This document shows, piece by piece, positions 16,581-26,847 of a stretch of 64,000 bases of DNA; the first letter of the stretch is position 1; each line of letters opens with the position of its first letter. The position numbers and the translations under genes were made by a program. This stretch comes from Sinomonas sp. ASV322 (GTDB lineage: Bacteria; Actinomycetota; Actinomycetes; Actinomycetales; Micrococcaceae), in assembly GCF_030908245.1 (NCBI RefSeq), contig NZ_JAVFJJ010000009.1, positions 110,447-174,446 on the forward strand. Reading direction: 5' to 3'. The notes beneath the pieces are model-generated. The model was not told the origin of the DNA, searched no databases, and saw only the letters and a list, made by a program, of their open reading frames with translations.

Positions 16581-17633
16581 TCAGGCGAGCATGTCCGCGA
16601 CGAGCGGCGCGACCTTCGTCCCGAGGAGCTCGATGCTGTGCATCATCGCGTCGTGCGGGAGAGTTCCGCTCGAGTATTTGAGGTCGAAGCGCTCGGTGCC
16701 GAGCACCTTGTGGGTGTCCGCGATCTTGCGCGCCACGGTCTCGGGGGCGCCGACGTAGAGCGCGCCGTTCCGCGACGCCTGGGCGTTGAACTCGGTCCTG
16801 CTCCCGGGGCCCCACCCGCGTTCCGCGCCGATGCGGTTGCGCATCGCCAGCCAATGCGGGAACAGCTGCTCGCGGGCCTGCTCGTCGCTGTCCGCGATGT
16901 GGCCTGGCGAGTGTGTTGCGAGCTGGGTGTACGGCTTGTCGAACTTCTCGAGCGAGCGCTTGTAGAGCTCGATGAACGGCGCGAAGCGCGCGGGCTCGCC
17001 GCCGATGATCGCGAAGCTGACCGGGTACCCGTAGTGGGCCGCCCGGACGACGGACTGCGGAGTGCCGCCGACGCCGATCCACGTGTCGAGGAGCCCGTCC
17101 TCGAGATGCGGATACGCCGTGAGGCCCTGGATCGGTCCGCGCGTGCGGCCCTCCCAGTGCACCGGCTGCTGCGAGCGCACACGGTCGAAGAGCTCGAGCT
17201 TCTCCTCGAAGAGAATCTCGTAGTCCTCGAGGTCGAAGCCGAAGAGGGGGAAAGACTCGATGAACGAGCCGCGCCCAAGGATGACTTCGGCGCGTCCGTT
17301 GGAGACGGCGTCGAGCGTTGAGAAGCGCTGGAAGACGCGCACGGGGTCGTCGGAGGAAAGCACCGTGACCGCGGAGGCGAGGCGGATGTTCCGCGTCTCG
17401 GCAGCGACGGCCGCGAGGAGCACCTCTGGCGCGGAGACGGCAAAGTCCTTGCGGTGATGCTCGCCGACTCCGAACGCGTGGAGACCGACGGCGTCCGCGA
17501 GCTTTCCTTCGTCGACGACCTCGCGGATCACTTGGGCGTGCGGCTTCGGCTGCCCGTCTGGCCCGAGGCCGACATCGCCGAATGTATTGACTCCCAGGAG
17601 GACCTTGGATTCGCTCTCTTCATGCATATGCAT
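16581..17633 (-). CDS. LLM-class (luciferase-like) flavin-dependent oxidoreductase
   Basis: A 350-residue bacterial luciferase-like monooxygenase. Family signs are GLHAFGVGEHHRKDF near the N-terminus, IRLASAVTVLSSDDPVRVFQ, GRAEVILGRGSF and WIGVGGTPQSV. These enzymes use reduced FMN (or F420) on varied substrates; the substrate here is unknown. ATG 17633 has a GAGGAGG ribosome binding site 8 nt away; a second ATG follows at 17627. It sits between hemB and hemL on the same strand, an unusual guest in a heme cluster. Confidence 0.85.
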   Translation of the reverse strand: MHMHEESESKVLLGVNTFGDVGLGPDGQPKPHAQVIREVVDEGKLADAVGLHAFGVGEHHRKDFAVSAPEVLLAAVAAETRNIRLASAVTVLSSDDPVRVFQRFSTLDAVSNGRAEVILGRGSFIESFPLFGFDLEDYEILFEEKLELFDRVRSQQPVHWEGRTRGPIQGLTAYPHLEDGLLDTWIGVGGTPQSVVRAAHYGYPVSFAIIGGEPARFAPFIELYKRSLEKFDKPYTQLATHSPGHIADSDEQAREQLFPHWLAMRNRIGAERGWGPGSRTEFNAQASRNGALYVGAPETVARKIADTHKVLGTERFDLKYSSGTLPHDAMMHSIELLGTKVAPLVADMLA

Positions 17634-17672
17634 TGAAACCGCCTCCTCGGCCCGATCATTCCCGAAAACGGC

Positions 17673-18653
17673 CTACGCCTCCCGGAGCCACCGCGCGATC
17701 TCCGGCGCCCAGTACGTGAGCACCATGTTGGCGCCCGCGCGACGAATGCCGAGGACCGACTCAAGGATCGCCGCCTTGCGGTCGATCCAGCCGTTCGCGG
17801 CGGCCGCTTCGATCATCGCGTACTCCCCCGAGATCTGGTAGGCCGCGACAGGCACGGGGCTCATCGCCGCGACATCCGCGAGGATATCGAGGTAGCTCAT
17901 GGCCGGCTTGACCATGACCATGTCCGCGCCCTCCTCGAGATCGAGCTCGACCTCGAGGAGCGCCTCGCGCCGATTCGCGGCATCCATCTGGTACGTGCGC
18001 CGATCCCCCTTGAGCTGGGAATCCACCGCTTCCCGGAAGGGCCCGTAGAACGCGGACGCATACTTGGCGGCATACGCGAGCACAGAGACGTCCTGGCGGC
18101 CCGCCGTATCAAGGGCCTGGCGGATGACCGCGACCTGGCCGTCCATCATGCCGCTCGGCCCCAGGACGTGGGCCCCGGCCTCCGCCTGGGCGACGGCCAT
18201 CTGCGCGTAGATCTCGAGCGTCGCGTCGTTGTCGACGCGGCCCTGTGCGTCGAGCACGCCGCAGTGCCCGTGATCGGTGAACTCGTCGAGGCACACGTCG
18301 CTCATGACGACGAGCGAGTCCCCCACCTCGGCGCGAACGTCCCGGATCGCGGCATTGAGGACGCCGTCGGGATCGAGGGACGCCGAGCCGACGGCGTCGC
18401 GCTCCTCGGGGACGCCGAACAGCATGATGCCCCCGAGCCCGAGCTCGGCGGCCTCGGCCGCGGCGCGCTTGAGGGTCTCGGTCGTGTGCTGGACGACGCC
18501 GGGCATCGACTGGATCGGGGCGGGCTCGCTCAGGCCCTCGCGGATGAACGCGGGGAGGATGAGCTCCGCCGGGTGAAGGCGATGCTCGGCGACGAGGCGG
18601 CGCAGTGCAGGCGTCTGGCGCAGGCGGCGCGGGCGGTGGTGCGGGAAGCTCAT
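17673..18653 (-). CDS. hemB: Delta-aminolevulinic acid dehydratase (porphobilinogen synthase)
   Basis: Condenses two 5-aminolevulinates to porphobilinogen; 326 residues. The metal site reads [14 protein letters not shown], the cysteine-rich zinc-type site. Schiff-base lysines are in [14 protein letters not shown] and [12 protein letters not shown]. It follows hemD after 63 bp, a spacer that contains half of a direct repeat, and precedes the LLM gene. Confidence 0.95.
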   Translation of the reverse strand: MSFPHHRPRRLRQTPALRRLVAEHRLHPAELILPAFIREGLSEPAPIQSMPGVVQHTTETLKRAAAEAAELGLGGIMLFGVPEERDAVGSASLDPDGVLNAAIRDVRAEVGDSLVVMSDVCLDEFTDHGHCGVLDAQGRVDNDATLEIYAQMAVAQAEAGAHVLGPSGMMDGQVAVIRQALDTAGRQDVSVLAYAAKYASAFYGPFREAVDSQLKGDRRTYQMDAANRREALLEVELDLEEGADMVMVKPAMSYLDILADVAAMSPVPVAAYQISGEYAMIEAAAANGWIDRKAAILESVLGIRRAGANMVLTYWAPEIARWLREA

Positions 18654-18673
18654 GGGGTGTCCTAGGGGCGGGT

Positions 18674-18734
18674 GGGCGGGATCAACTGGGCGGCGGGACG
18701 GGAGATCGGGGCGGGATCAGTTGGGCGGCGGGAC
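18674..18734. repeat. 26-bp imperfect direct repeats across the hemD 3' end
   Basis: Two copies (18674-18699 and 18709-18734) differ at 2 of 26 positions, with a 35-bp offset. The second copy contains the hemD stop codon (18717-18719). It looks like a recent local duplication that rewrote the hemD C-terminus and spacer. Confidence 0.7.
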
Positions 18735-19658
18735 AGAAGGCCGGGGCGGCCGTAAGAGTGCCTCGACGACGGCGTCGACGATGCCCTCGGGGGTCGGCCT
18801 GGTCGCGGTCGCCGCGACGTCGACGCCGAGCGATCGGAGTTCGGCGGCCGTCGGCTGGCCGATCGCGACGAGTCGCGTGGCGTCGAGCGGTCGAAGGGTC
18901 TCGCAGATGCGCTGCGCCGCGCTCGGCGAGGCCGCGACGACCGCGTCGATACGCCCGGCTGCCAGCTCGCCCTGCGCTTCGTCCGGGGAGAGGGCGACGG
19001 CGGGACTGGGCTCAGCTGCAAGTCTGGGCTCGGTGCCGACGGCGAGTTCGGCCGTGAGCCGCCGGGCGGGATCCGCTGGATAGTCGACCGTCTCGTAGGC
19101 GGTCACGACGTCGACGTCCCAGCCCCGCTCGACGAGTCCGTCGGACAGGGTTGGGGCGGCAAGGCTGCTCTGCGGGATCAGGACCCGCACGGCACCGGCA
19201 CCGTCGGCCCCGGCCGCGCCGCCGTCGTCGGCATAGGCCCACAGCTCGACAAGGCCCTCAGCGGACTGCTTCCCCTCGGGTGCAAGATCGACGCGCAGGC
19301 CCTCGGACTCGAGCACGCGGCCCGAACTGGGGCCGATCGTCGCGATCCGAACCCCCTCGGGGACGAGCGAGCGGAGCGAATCGCCCCGCTCTGCGGCGAA
19401 CTGCTTGAGCGCGCGCACGGTCGTGATGCTGCTGACAACGAGCCACGCGTAGTCGCCCGCTGCGAGCCGCGCTAGCGCAGCCTCAAGGGTGCCCGCATCG
19501 CGGGCCGACTCGAAGTCGATGAGAGGGAGGAGGAGCGGCTCGGCGCCCGCTGCGGCGAGCGCCGAGGCCATCGCTCCGGCACGGTCAGGGCTGCGGGTCA
19601 GGAGCACGCGCCGGCCGGCAAGGGGCCGCCCGTAGCCAGGACCGCGGCCCACGCTCAC
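18717..19658 (-). CDS. hemD: Uroporphyrinogen-III synthase
   Basis: Closes hydroxymethylbilane to uroporphyrinogen III; 313 residues. The sequence is poorly conserved, as usual for HemD. RRVLLTRSPDRAGAMASAL at the N-terminus, YAWLVVSSITTVRAL and DAVVAASPSAAQRI fit the two-domain fold, and the position directly after hemC is decisive. GTG 19658 overlaps the hemC stop as GTGA. The C-terminus ends PSVPPPN inside a direct repeat. Confidence 0.9.
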   Translation of the reverse strand: MSVGRGPGYGRPLAGRRVLLTRSPDRAGAMASALAAAGAEPLLLPLIDFESARDAGTLEAALARLAAGDYAWLVVSSITTVRALKQFAAERGDSLRSLVPEGVRIATIGPSSGRVLESEGLRVDLAPEGKQSAEGLVELWAYADDGGAAGADGAGAVRVLIPQSSLAAPTLSDGLVERGWDVDVVTAYETVDYPADPARRLTAELAVGTEPRLAAEPSPAVALSPDEAQGELAAGRIDAVVAASPSAAQRICETLRPLDATRLVAIGQPTAAELRSLGVDVAATATRPTPEGIVDAVVEALLRPPRPSVPPPN

Positions 19659-20656
19659 GCGCCCAGGTCCGCGAAGTCCGCGGCGCCCTGGGCGAGCAGT
19701 TCCTCGGCCAGTTCGATCCCGAGAAGATGTGCGCCGACCTCGGTCAGTCCGTCCGTTGCCCTGCTGAGCCTGAGGCTTCGTGTCCCGTCGAGCGAGCACA
19801 CGACCGCGTCGAGGTACAGCAGGCTCCCCTTGCGACGCGCGAAGGCGCCGACGGGTGCCGCGCATCCGGCCTCGAGCCGGGCGAGCAGCGCGCGCTCGGC
19901 GCCCACCGCGAGGCGCGTGTCGGCGTCGTCGATTGCGGCGAGAGACTGGGCGAGCACGCCCTGCACCGCGCCCTCGACGAGCGCCCCGTTCTCGCGGACC
20001 GGCGCGTCGTCGGCGCGGCATTCGACGGCGAGCGCCCCTTGGCCGGGCGCGGGCAGCATGACCTCGGGCTCGAAGTATTCGCTCACGACCTCCGTGCGGC
20101 CGAGGCGTACGAGGCCCGCGGCGGCGAGGACAACTGCATCAAGCACGGCACTGGGGTCGCCCGGAGCGCCCTCAGCGTTCCCCGGGAGCCCGGGAACGCG
20201 ACCGAGACGCGTGTCGACATTGCCGCGGATGTCCACGACCTCGATATCGGGCCGCGCAGCACGCAGCTGTGCCGCGCGACGCGGAGAGCCCGTCCCAACC
20301 CTCGCCCCGGCGGGCAGCTGAGCCAGCGTGAGGCCGTCGCGTGCGCACAGGACGTCGCGGGCGTCGGCCCGAGCCGGGATGGCGCCCAGTGCGAGACCGG
20401 GAGTCCCCGCCGTCGGCAGGTCCTTGAGCGAGTGGATCGCGACGTCGCAGCGGTCCGCGAGGAGGGCTTCCCGGAGCGCCGCGACGAAGACGCCGGTGCC
20501 CCCGAGCTGGGCGAGCGAGCCGGTCCGGACGTCGCCCTCGGTCTTGATCCGCACGAGTTCGACGTCGAAGCCGCCGACCGCGGCGAGCCTGTCCGCGACC
20601 TGCTGCGTCTGGGTGAGGGCGAGCGCGCTCCCGCGCGTCCCGATGCGCACGCTCAC
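19655..20656 (-). CDS. hemC: Hydroxymethylbilane synthase (porphobilinogen deaminase)
   Basis: Polymerises four porphobilinogens to hydroxymethylbilane; 333 residues. RIGTRGSALALTQTQ starts the protein, IHSLKDLPT and GTGSPRRAAQLRA carry substrate-binding residues, and the dipyrromethane-binding cysteine is in RLEAGCAAPVGAF. GTG 20656 is chosen because it lies immediately after the hemH stop and gives the family N-terminus; longer starts would lie inside hemH. Confidence 0.95.
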   Translation of the reverse strand: MSVRIGTRGSALALTQTQQVADRLAAVGGFDVELVRIKTEGDVRTGSLAQLGGTGVFVAALREALLADRCDVAIHSLKDLPTAGTPGLALGAIPARADARDVLCARDGLTLAQLPAGARVGTGSPRRAAQLRAARPDIEVVDIRGNVDTRLGRVPGLPGNAEGAPGDPSAVLDAVVLAAAGLVRLGRTEVVSEYFEPEVMLPAPGQGALAVECRADDAPVRENGALVEGAVQGVLAQSLAAIDDADTRLAVGAERALLARLEAGCAAPVGAFARRKGSLLYLDAVVCSLDGTRSLRLSRATDGLTEVGAHLLGIELAEELLAQGAADFADLGA

Positions 20657-20657
20657 G

Positions 20658-21926
20658 TCAGGCCCCGCTCGCCGAGGCCGTCGAGGAGTCCGAGACGGTC
20701 GAGACGCCCGAGGCGTACGGATCGTGGCCGGATCCAATCGCTGTGCCCGCTTCAGCAATCGCGGGCTTGGCACCGCGGAAGTTCTCGCAGTCCCCCGCCG
20801 GAACGACGTCGTACCACGGGCCGAGCTCGGTCACGTGGGGACGGTCGGCGATATGGTGTGCGCCCCGCCAGCCCTCGGGAAGCCGCTCCGACACGAGGTC
20901 GACGAGTCCGGAGACGAAGATCGGGTGCGTGCCAGGGGTCGGTACGCGGACGGCCTCGATGCCGAGCTCCATGCACGTCTCGAGGGCCTCGGTGTCGAGG
21001 TCCCACGCGACCTCCATGTGGTCGCTCACGAAGCCAAGCGGCACGATGACGACGCCCTTGACGGCAGATTCCTTGCCGTCCCCGGCCGCGATCGACGCGA
21101 GATGGTCGTTGATGTCGGGCTCAAGCCACGGCACGTGGGGCGCCCCGGAACGGGACTGGTAGACGAGGTCCCATGCGAGGTCAGGAGCCACAGCCCCCAT
21201 GATCGCGCGCGCGTTCGCGAGGTGCTGCGCGACGTAGGCCGAGCCGCCCTCGAACTCGCGAGGCTCGCCCGCGGCACGTCCGGCGGCCTCGGCGTCGCGG
21301 GTCGGGATCGAGTGGGTCGAGAAGAGGACCCGAATCTCGCGGTCGCGCGAGCCGTCCGCCGCACCAAGGGCCTCGCGCACTCGGGCGAGCCCCGCCGTCG
21401 CCCCTTCGACGAACGGCGCGACGAATCCCGGGTGGTCGAAGTACTGGCGCACCTTGTCGACTTCGAGGCGGCCTGCGAGGCCCGTCTCCGCGAGCGCCAT
21501 GCCGATATCCTCGCGATACTGGCGGCAGCTCGAGTAGCACGTGTAGGCGCTCGTCGTGAGCATGAGGAGGCGGCGGTGGCCGGCGTCGTACAGACGCTCG
21601 AGCGTCTCGGGGATGTACGGGTCCCAGTTGCGGTTGCCCCAGTAGACGGGCAGGTCGATGCCGCGCGCGGCGAGCTCGGCCTCGAGCGCTGCCTTGAGCG
21701 CGCGGTTCTGCGCGTTGATGGGGCTCACGCCGCCGAACGCACGGTAGTGGTGACTCACCTCTTCGAGGCGCTCGTCGGGGATGCCGCGACCGCGCGTGAC
21801 GTTGCGGAGGAACGGGATGACGTCGTCCTGGCCCTCAGGCCCGCCGAATGAGGCGAGCAGGATCGCGTCGTACTCCTTGGGCGCGAGGCGCCCACCCTCC
21901 GTGACGGGGTTGACGTCCGTGCTCAC
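20658..21926 (-). CDS. hemH: Coproporphyrin ferrochelatase
   Basis: Inserts iron into coproporphyrin III in the actinobacterial pathway (CpfC type); 422 residues. YDAILLASFGGPEG opens the conserved domain. LFSTHSIPTRD holds the metal-handling histidine, and LVYQSRSGAPHVPWLEPD follows. GTG 21926 is preferred because CCGGAGGG lies 7 nt upstream; an ATG two codons earlier is too close to it. The last 25 residues are Ser/Ala/Gly-rich and look disordered. It lies between hemQ and hemC on the same transcript. Confidence 0.9.
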   Translation of the reverse strand: MSTDVNPVTEGGRLAPKEYDAILLASFGGPEGQDDVIPFLRNVTRGRGIPDERLEEVSHHYRAFGGVSPINAQNRALKAALEAELAARGIDLPVYWGNRNWDPYIPETLERLYDAGHRRLLMLTTSAYTCYSSCRQYREDIGMALAETGLAGRLEVDKVRQYFDHPGFVAPFVEGATAGLARVREALGAADGSRDREIRVLFSTHSIPTRDAEAAGRAAGEPREFEGGSAYVAQHLANARAIMGAVAPDLAWDLVYQSRSGAPHVPWLEPDINDHLASIAAGDGKESAVKGVVIVPLGFVSDHMEVAWDLDTEALETCMELGIEAVRVPTPGTHPIFVSGLVDLVSERLPEGWRGAHHIADRPHVTELGPWYDVVPAGDCENFRGAKPAIAEAGTAIGSGHDPYASGVSTVSDSSTASASGA

Positions 21927-21958
21927 TGGCATTCCCTCCGGGAGGCCGGCGGCCGACG

Positions 21959-22687
21959 TCACGCGAGGACCTCGACGACCTCGGCCGCCGAGATGCGCCG
22001 GCCGGTGTGGAACGGGACTTCCTCGCGCACGTGGTTGCGCGCATCGGTGTAGCGCAGGTGTCGCATCATGTCGACGAGATCGGTGAGCTCGGGCGCCTCG
22101 AGCGCAAGGATCCACTCCCAGTCGCCGAGCGCGAACGCGGAGACGGTGTTCGAGATGACCTGCGGGAAGTCGCGGCCGAGCATGCCGTGCTCGCGGAGCA
22201 TGCGCGAGCGTTCTTCGGCCGGCAGGATGTACCACTCGTACGAGCGGACGAACGGGTAGACCGTGAGCCACGTGCTCGGCTCGACCCCGCGCGAGAACGC
22301 GGGCGTGTGGCTCTTGGCGAACTCAGCCTCGCGGTGGACGCCCATCGCGTTCCACGTCTGCTCGGTGGCGGCGAAAAGCTCGCTGCGGCGGATGTCGCGG
22401 ACGGCCTGCTGGAGTTCCTCGGGCTTGGGACCGTGGACCCACACCATGACGTCGGCGCCCGCGCGCAGGCCCGAGACGTCGTAGAGTCCGCGGACCGTGA
22501 CGCCCTTCTCGCCGAGGCGGGCCACGAGGGACTCGAAGTCCGAGACGGCGCTCGCTGCCGGGGCGTCGCTGCCCGGGACACGGCCGAAGACGCTCCAGAG
22601 GGTGAAGAACTGCGGCTCGGTGGACTCTGAGGCGGGGCCGCCCTCCGTCACCGTTTTGGTGACAGATTCGTCAAAAGTGTGGCTCAT
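21959..22687 (-). CDS. hemQ: Coproheme decarboxylase (HemQ/ChdC)
   Basis: The last step of the coproporphyrin route, decarboxylating coproheme to heme b; 242 residues of the chlorite-dismutase fold. FFTLWSVFGRVPG near the start and SYEWYILPAEERSRMLREHG and DWEWILALEAPEL later are typical of actinobacterial HemQ. ATG 22687 has a GGAG box just upstream. Its presence with HemY and HemH identifies the pathway; no protoporphyrin-route oxidase gene is seen. Confidence 0.95.
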   Translation of the reverse strand: MSHTFDESVTKTVTEGGPASESTEPQFFTLWSVFGRVPGSDAPAASAVSDFESLVARLGEKGVTVRGLYDVSGLRAGADVMVWVHGPKPEELQQAVRDIRRSELFAATEQTWNAMGVHREAEFAKSHTPAFSRGVEPSTWLTVYPFVRSYEWYILPAEERSRMLREHGMLGRDFPQVISNTVSAFALGDWEWILALEAPELTDLVDMMRHLRYTDARNHVREEVPFHTGRRISAAEVVEVLA

Positions 22688-22770
22688 GGCTCCAGTGTGC
22701 TCCTTCGGTCGAGGCAAAATCGAATTGGGAATCTCTACGGAACGTAGAAACGGCGTGGAAGTGATGAACG

Positions 22771-24255
22771 TCACGCAGGGCCGGCCACGAGGCGGCTCGC
22801 CTGCCCTCGCGCGTCGGGGACGACTGACGCGAGGCCATTGCCGGCAGCCCAGCCCCCCACGACGGCCAGCCCCGGCTGTTCGGCCACGCGGCGTCGAATC
22901 TCTGCAACACGCTCCCGGTGGCCCACGGCCGCGAACGGGAGGCTCCCCTCCCACCGCACAACGTCCCAGCCGAGCACGTCTTCGAACGTGATCTCCACGG
23001 TGAGAAGCGCTGAGGCGTCCGCGAGCGCGGCACGGAAGAGCTCGTCGTCGGTCTCGGGCCCCGTCTCAGGCGCGGTGGAATGCACATCGGCCGCCCGGCC
23101 ATACGAGAGCCGCAGGACATGCGTTCCGCGCCCGGCTTCGTCGGCGAGCCAGGCCCATTTGGACGTCGCGTGGGTGAGGGCCTTGGCTTCGACTCCGGCC
23201 ACCTGCGGGGCTACCAGCACGCCTGTGCCACGCGGCCGCGCGTCGAGCTCTGGCTTGTCCAGCACGAGCGTGACGAGCTTGACCTCGGGCCCGGGCACGG
23301 GCTCGTGGCCGCCGAGCTCGGGGACGGCGTCCGAAAGCAGCTCGACGGCGGCTGGGCCGCCGAGAGCGACGACCACAAGGTCGGCGTCGTGGGACGTGCG
23401 CTCGGGCGCGCCCTCCGAGCCGGGAAGGGCCGCCTGCACGGTGCCGACCCGCCAGCCGCCTCCCACGCGGTCGAGGCGCTCGGCACGTTCCCCGTTCACG
23501 AGCTCGACGCCGTCATAGGCGAGACGCTCGACGAGCGCCGTGACGAGCCGATGCATGCCCCCGCGCAGCCCGGCGACGGCCGATCCCGCCTTCGCCCCGC
23601 CCGTCGAACGGGCTCGCTGGGCGGCCACGGCCGCGGCGAGCGAGCCGCGCTCGGCCATGAGCGCGCGCAGGCCGGGGGCGACCATGTCGATGTCGAGGAG
23701 CGCGGGGTCCGCCGAGTGGACGCCCCCGACGACGGGCGTCACGAGCCGTCCGAGAACGCGGCGCCCCATGCGGGCCCGCACGACGTCGGCAACGCTCGCC
23801 TCCGCGCGCTGCACGGGCACCGGGAGGAGGCGATCGAGCGACGCGCGGAGCGACCCCCACAGTCCGAGGACCGAACGGACCTCGGGGTCCCACGGGTTCG
23901 ACGGAATCCCGAGCACGCCCGCTTTGGGAAGCTCCTCGGCGCCCGCCGGGAGCTGGACCCACGCGCCGGACGGATCCGGCGCGACGATGTCGTCCCCGAG
24001 CCCGAGCTCCTCGAGGAGATCCCGGACGCCGTCCGTGCGCGTCGCGAACGACTCGGCTCCGCTGTCGAGCGCGAGTCCCGCAACCTCGTGGACACCGAGG
24101 CAGCCTCCCCACCTTTCGCTCGACTCGAGGACGGTGACGGCGAGCCCCGCGCGGCGCAGCTCGAGCGCGGCGCACAGGCCCGAGATGCCGCCGCCGACGA
24201 CGACGGCGCGCCGTCCGCCAAGTGCGTCTCCGCCGCCGTGTGGTCCTGAGGTCAT
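22771..24255 (-). CDS. hemY: Coproporphyrinogen III oxidase (HemY/CgoX)
   Basis: An FAD-dependent oxidase of 494 residues that in this lineage makes coproporphyrin III from coproporphyrinogen III. The dinucleotide-binding [20 protein letters not shown] starts the protein. [20 protein letters not shown] and the C-terminal [11 protein letters not shown] complete the FAD contacts. It lies 9 bp after hemE and before hemQ. It is named protoporphyrinogen oxidase in older annotation. Confidence 0.93.
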   Translation of the reverse strand: MTSGPHGGGDALGGRRAVVVGGGISGLCAALELRRAGLAVTVLESSERWGGCLGVHEVAGLALDSGAESFATRTDGVRDLLEELGLGDDIVAPDPSGAWVQLPAGAEELPKAGVLGIPSNPWDPEVRSVLGLWGSLRASLDRLLPVPVQRAEASVADVVRARMGRRVLGRLVTPVVGGVHSADPALLDIDMVAPGLRALMAERGSLAAAVAAQRARSTGGAKAGSAVAGLRGGMHRLVTALVERLAYDGVELVNGERAERLDRVGGGWRVGTVQAALPGSEGAPERTSHDADLVVVALGGPAAVELLSDAVPELGGHEPVPGPEVKLVTLVLDKPELDARPRGTGVLVAPQVAGVEAKALTHATSKWAWLADEAGRGTHVLRLSYGRAADVHSTAPETGPETDDELFRAALADASALLTVEITFEDVLGWDVVRWEGSLPFAAVGHRERVAEIRRRVAEQPGLAVVGGWAAGNGLASVVPDARGQASRLVAGPA

Positions 24256-24264
24256 CGACGTCGC

Positions 24265-25320
24265 CTAGATCGAGTGGACAAGCTCGACAAGCCGCGTGAG
24301 CACGCCGGGATCGGTCTCGGGCGGAACGCCGTGGCCGAGGTTGACGACATGGCCGGGCGCAGACGCCCCCTGCCGGACAATCTCGCGAACGTGGCTTTCG
24401 AGGACGTTCCACGGCGCCGCGAGGAGCGCGGGATCGATGTTGCCCTGGAGGACGACCCGCCCACCGAGCCTTCGGTTCGCCTCCTGGATCGGCAGGCGAT
24501 AGTCGACGCCGACTGCGTCGACGCCGACCTCATACATCGCGCCGAGAAGCTCCGATGTCCCGGTCCCGAAGTGGACGAGCGGAGCGCCGAGGTCTCGAAC
24601 GTGGTCGAGTGCTCGGGACGAATAGGGGGCCGCGGACCGTCGGTAGTCCTCAAGGCCGAGCGAGCCGGCCCACGAGTCGAAAAGCTGGCCGGCCGACGCA
24701 CCGGCGTCGATCTGTGCGCGCAGGAAGCGGCCAGACGCGTCGGCCGTCCATTCCATGAGCGCCTGCCAGGTCGCGGGGTCGCCGTGCATCAAGGTGCGGG
24801 GACCGAGGTGGTCGCGCGAGGGGCGCCCCTCGACCATGTACGCCGCGACCGTGAACGGCGCGCCCGCGAAGCCGATGAGCGGCGTCGTGCCGAGCTCCGC
24901 GACGGTGAGGCTCACGGCTTCGCGAATGGGGGCAAAGATGGAGTCGTCGATACGCGGAAGCGCCGCAACATCCTGAGGCGTTCGAATGGGCTTCTCGAGC
25001 ACAGGACCGACGCCCGGGACGATGTCCACGCCGATGCCGGCGAGCTTGAGCGGAATGACGATGTCCGAGAAGAAGATGCCCGCGTCGACACCGTGCCGGC
25101 GCACTGGCTGGAGCGTGATCTCGGCCGCGAGCTCTGGCTTGAGGCAGGCTTCGAGCATGCCGTAGCCCTCGCGGGCCTCGCGGTATTCGGGCAGCGACCT
25201 GCCGGCCTGCCGCATGAACCAGACAGGATGCTGGTTCGGACGCCCCCCGCGATAGGCGGTGATGAGTGGAGACTGCGCCGTCCGGCCGTCCTTGAGGGGG
25301 TGGTCAGGGCTGAGGGTCAT
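24265..25320 (-). CDS. hemE: Uroporphyrinogen decarboxylase
   Basis: Decarboxylates uroporphyrinogen III to coproporphyrinogen III; 351 residues. The signature [12 protein letters not shown] is at 35-46. [16 protein letters not shown] and [15 protein letters not shown] are also conserved. It is the first gene of the long minus-strand heme operon. A GACAAT hexamer 6 nt before ATG 25320 may be a leaderless promoter; the divergent hemA starts 120 bp away. Confidence 0.95.
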   Translation of the reverse strand: MTLSPDHPLKDGRTAQSPLITAYRGGRPNQHPVWFMRQAGRSLPEYREAREGYGMLEACLKPELAAEITLQPVRRHGVDAGIFFSDIVIPLKLAGIGVDIVPGVGPVLEKPIRTPQDVAALPRIDDSIFAPIREAVSLTVAELGTTPLIGFAGAPFTVAAYMVEGRPSRDHLGPRTLMHGDPATWQALMEWTADASGRFLRAQIDAGASAGQLFDSWAGSLGLEDYRRSAAPYSSRALDHVRDLGAPLVHFGTGTSELLGAMYEVGVDAVGVDYRLPIQEANRRLGGRVVLQGNIDPALLAAPWNVLESHVREIVRQGASAPGHVVNLGHGVPPETDPGVLTRLVELVHSI

Positions 25321-25425
25321 ACGGCGATTGTCTCAGAGCGGGCAAGCCTCGATACTGACAGCCTGTCACGTTCGGCGCCCCGACGCGGGCGCGGAAGCTC
25401 CGTGTTCTACATCGGATCGAAAAGC

Positions 25426-25431
25426 TATGAT
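25426..25431 (+). promoter_or_regulatory. -10 hexamer of hemA
   Basis: TATGAT, close to the consensus, 9 nt before GTG 25441. It implies a very short or absent leader and supports the GTG start. Confidence 0.55.
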
Positions 25432-25440
25432 GGACGGGCT

Positions 25441-26799
25441 GTGGTTGTTTTCTCGATGGTGGCGACTCACGCCGATCTGAACCTTGAAACCGTTGCTCTC
25501 CTGAGCAACGGTGCTGCCACTGTGGCCTCGTCCGCCTCCCACTCCGCCACGGTTTCCGGCACCGTGGTCCTCGCGACGTGCAATCGCTTCGAGATCTACG
25601 CCGAGGCGCCCGCGCCCGAGGACCTCGAGGCGGCGCGTTCTGCGGTCGTGGCCGAGATCAGCCAGCGAAGCGGCCTCCCCGAGCGGACCGTGTCGGACGC
25701 GTTCCGCACGCACGAAGGCGCCGACGTCGCGCGACATCTCTTCGCGGTGAGCTCGGGACTCGACTCCGCCGTCGTCGGCGAACGGGAGATCGCGGGCCAA
25801 GTGCGCCGCGCGCTCATTTCGGCCCAGGAAGACGGCACGGCAAGCCCGCCGCTCGTGCGCCTCTTCCAGGCGGCCTCCCGCACCGCGAAGGACGTCGCGA
25901 CGCAGACCGCGCTCGGCAGCCGCGGCCTCTCGATCGTCTCCGTCGCCCTCGATCTCGCGGCCGACCTCGCCGACGACCCCGACTGGTCCTCAAAGCGTGC
26001 CGTCCTCTTCGGAACAGGCGCGTACGCGGGTGCGACCATGGCCCTCCTGCGCGAGCGCGGGTGCCTGAGCGTCGACGTCTATTCGTCGTCGGGCCGCGCA
26101 GAGGAGTTTGCGGCCGCGCGCGGCGGCGTCGCCCTCTCGGGGGAACAGCTCCCCGAAGCGATCGCCGACGCCGACATCCTCATCGGATGCAGCGGGTCGA
26201 CGACGCCGATGGAGGCCGTCGAGCTCGCAGCCATCCGCTCCGAGTCGCCGCGACAGCTCATCGTCATCGACCTCGCCCTGACGCACGATTTCGACCCCGC
26301 CGTCGGCTCGCTCGACGGCATCGAGCTCGTGACGCTCGAGTCGGTCCGTCTCGCGGCCCCGCAAGAGCAGGCGGAGGCCCTCATCGAGGCGAGCAGGATC
26401 GTCGGCGCGGCGGCGGCCGACTTCGAGGCGCAGCGGCAGGCCCGCCAGGCAGACGCCGCGATCGTCGCGCTCCGCCGCCACACGATGGCCGTCCTCGACT
26501 CCGAGATCGAGAAGGTCCGGGCGCGCCACGGCTGCACGGCCGCCGCGGAAGAAGTCGAGTTCGCGATGCGGCGCATGGTCAAACAGCTCCTCCACACCCC
26601 GACTGTTCGCGCGCGCGAGCTCGCGGCCCAGGGCCGCGAGGCCGAATACCTCGCGGCGCTCGACGCGCTCTACGGCATCAGCATCGACCTGCCGTCCGTC
26701 GTCGCGGATGCCCTCGGCGATGAGGCCTCCGGCGATGAGGCCCCGAGCGAGGTCGGCGCGGCAGAGGACTGCCCGGTCGACCACTCCCGCGCGGGCTGA
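25441..26799 (+). CDS. hemA: Glutamyl-tRNA reductase
   Basis: The first committed step of C5 heme synthesis, reducing Glu-tRNA to glutamate-1-semialdehyde; 452 residues. The catalytic cysteine is in [12 protein letters not shown] (about residue 47). The NADPH-domain motif is [12 protein letters not shown], and GCSGSTTPM follows. GTG 25441 gives [12 protein letters not shown], matching the family N-terminus; an internal ATG at 25456 is the alternative. It is divergent from hemE. The C-terminal 30 residues are acidic and low in complexity. Confidence 0.93.
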   Translation: MVVFSMVATHADLNLETVALLSNGAATVASSASHSATVSGTVVLATCNRFEIYAEAPAPEDLEAARSAVVAEISQRSGLPERTVSDAFRTHEGADVARHLFAVSSGLDSAVVGEREIAGQVRRALISAQEDGTASPPLVRLFQAASRTAKDVATQTALGSRGLSIVSVALDLAADLADDPDWSSKRAVLFGTGAYAGATMALLRERGCLSVDVYSSSGRAEEFAAARGGVALSGEQLPEAIADADILIGCSGSTTPMEAVELAAIRSESPRQLIVIDLALTHDFDPAVGSLDGIELVTLESVRLAAPQEQAEALIEASRIVGAAAADFEAQRQARQADAAIVALRRHTMAVLDSEIEKVRARHGCTAAAEEVEFAMRRMVKQLLHTPTVRARELAAQGREAEYLAALDALYGISIDLPSVVADALGDEASGDEAPSEVGAAEDCPVDHSRAG

Positions 26800-26847
26800 G
26801 GTCTCGCCGTCCCGCCGCGGGGCGGATAATGTATCCCCCACATCCGC

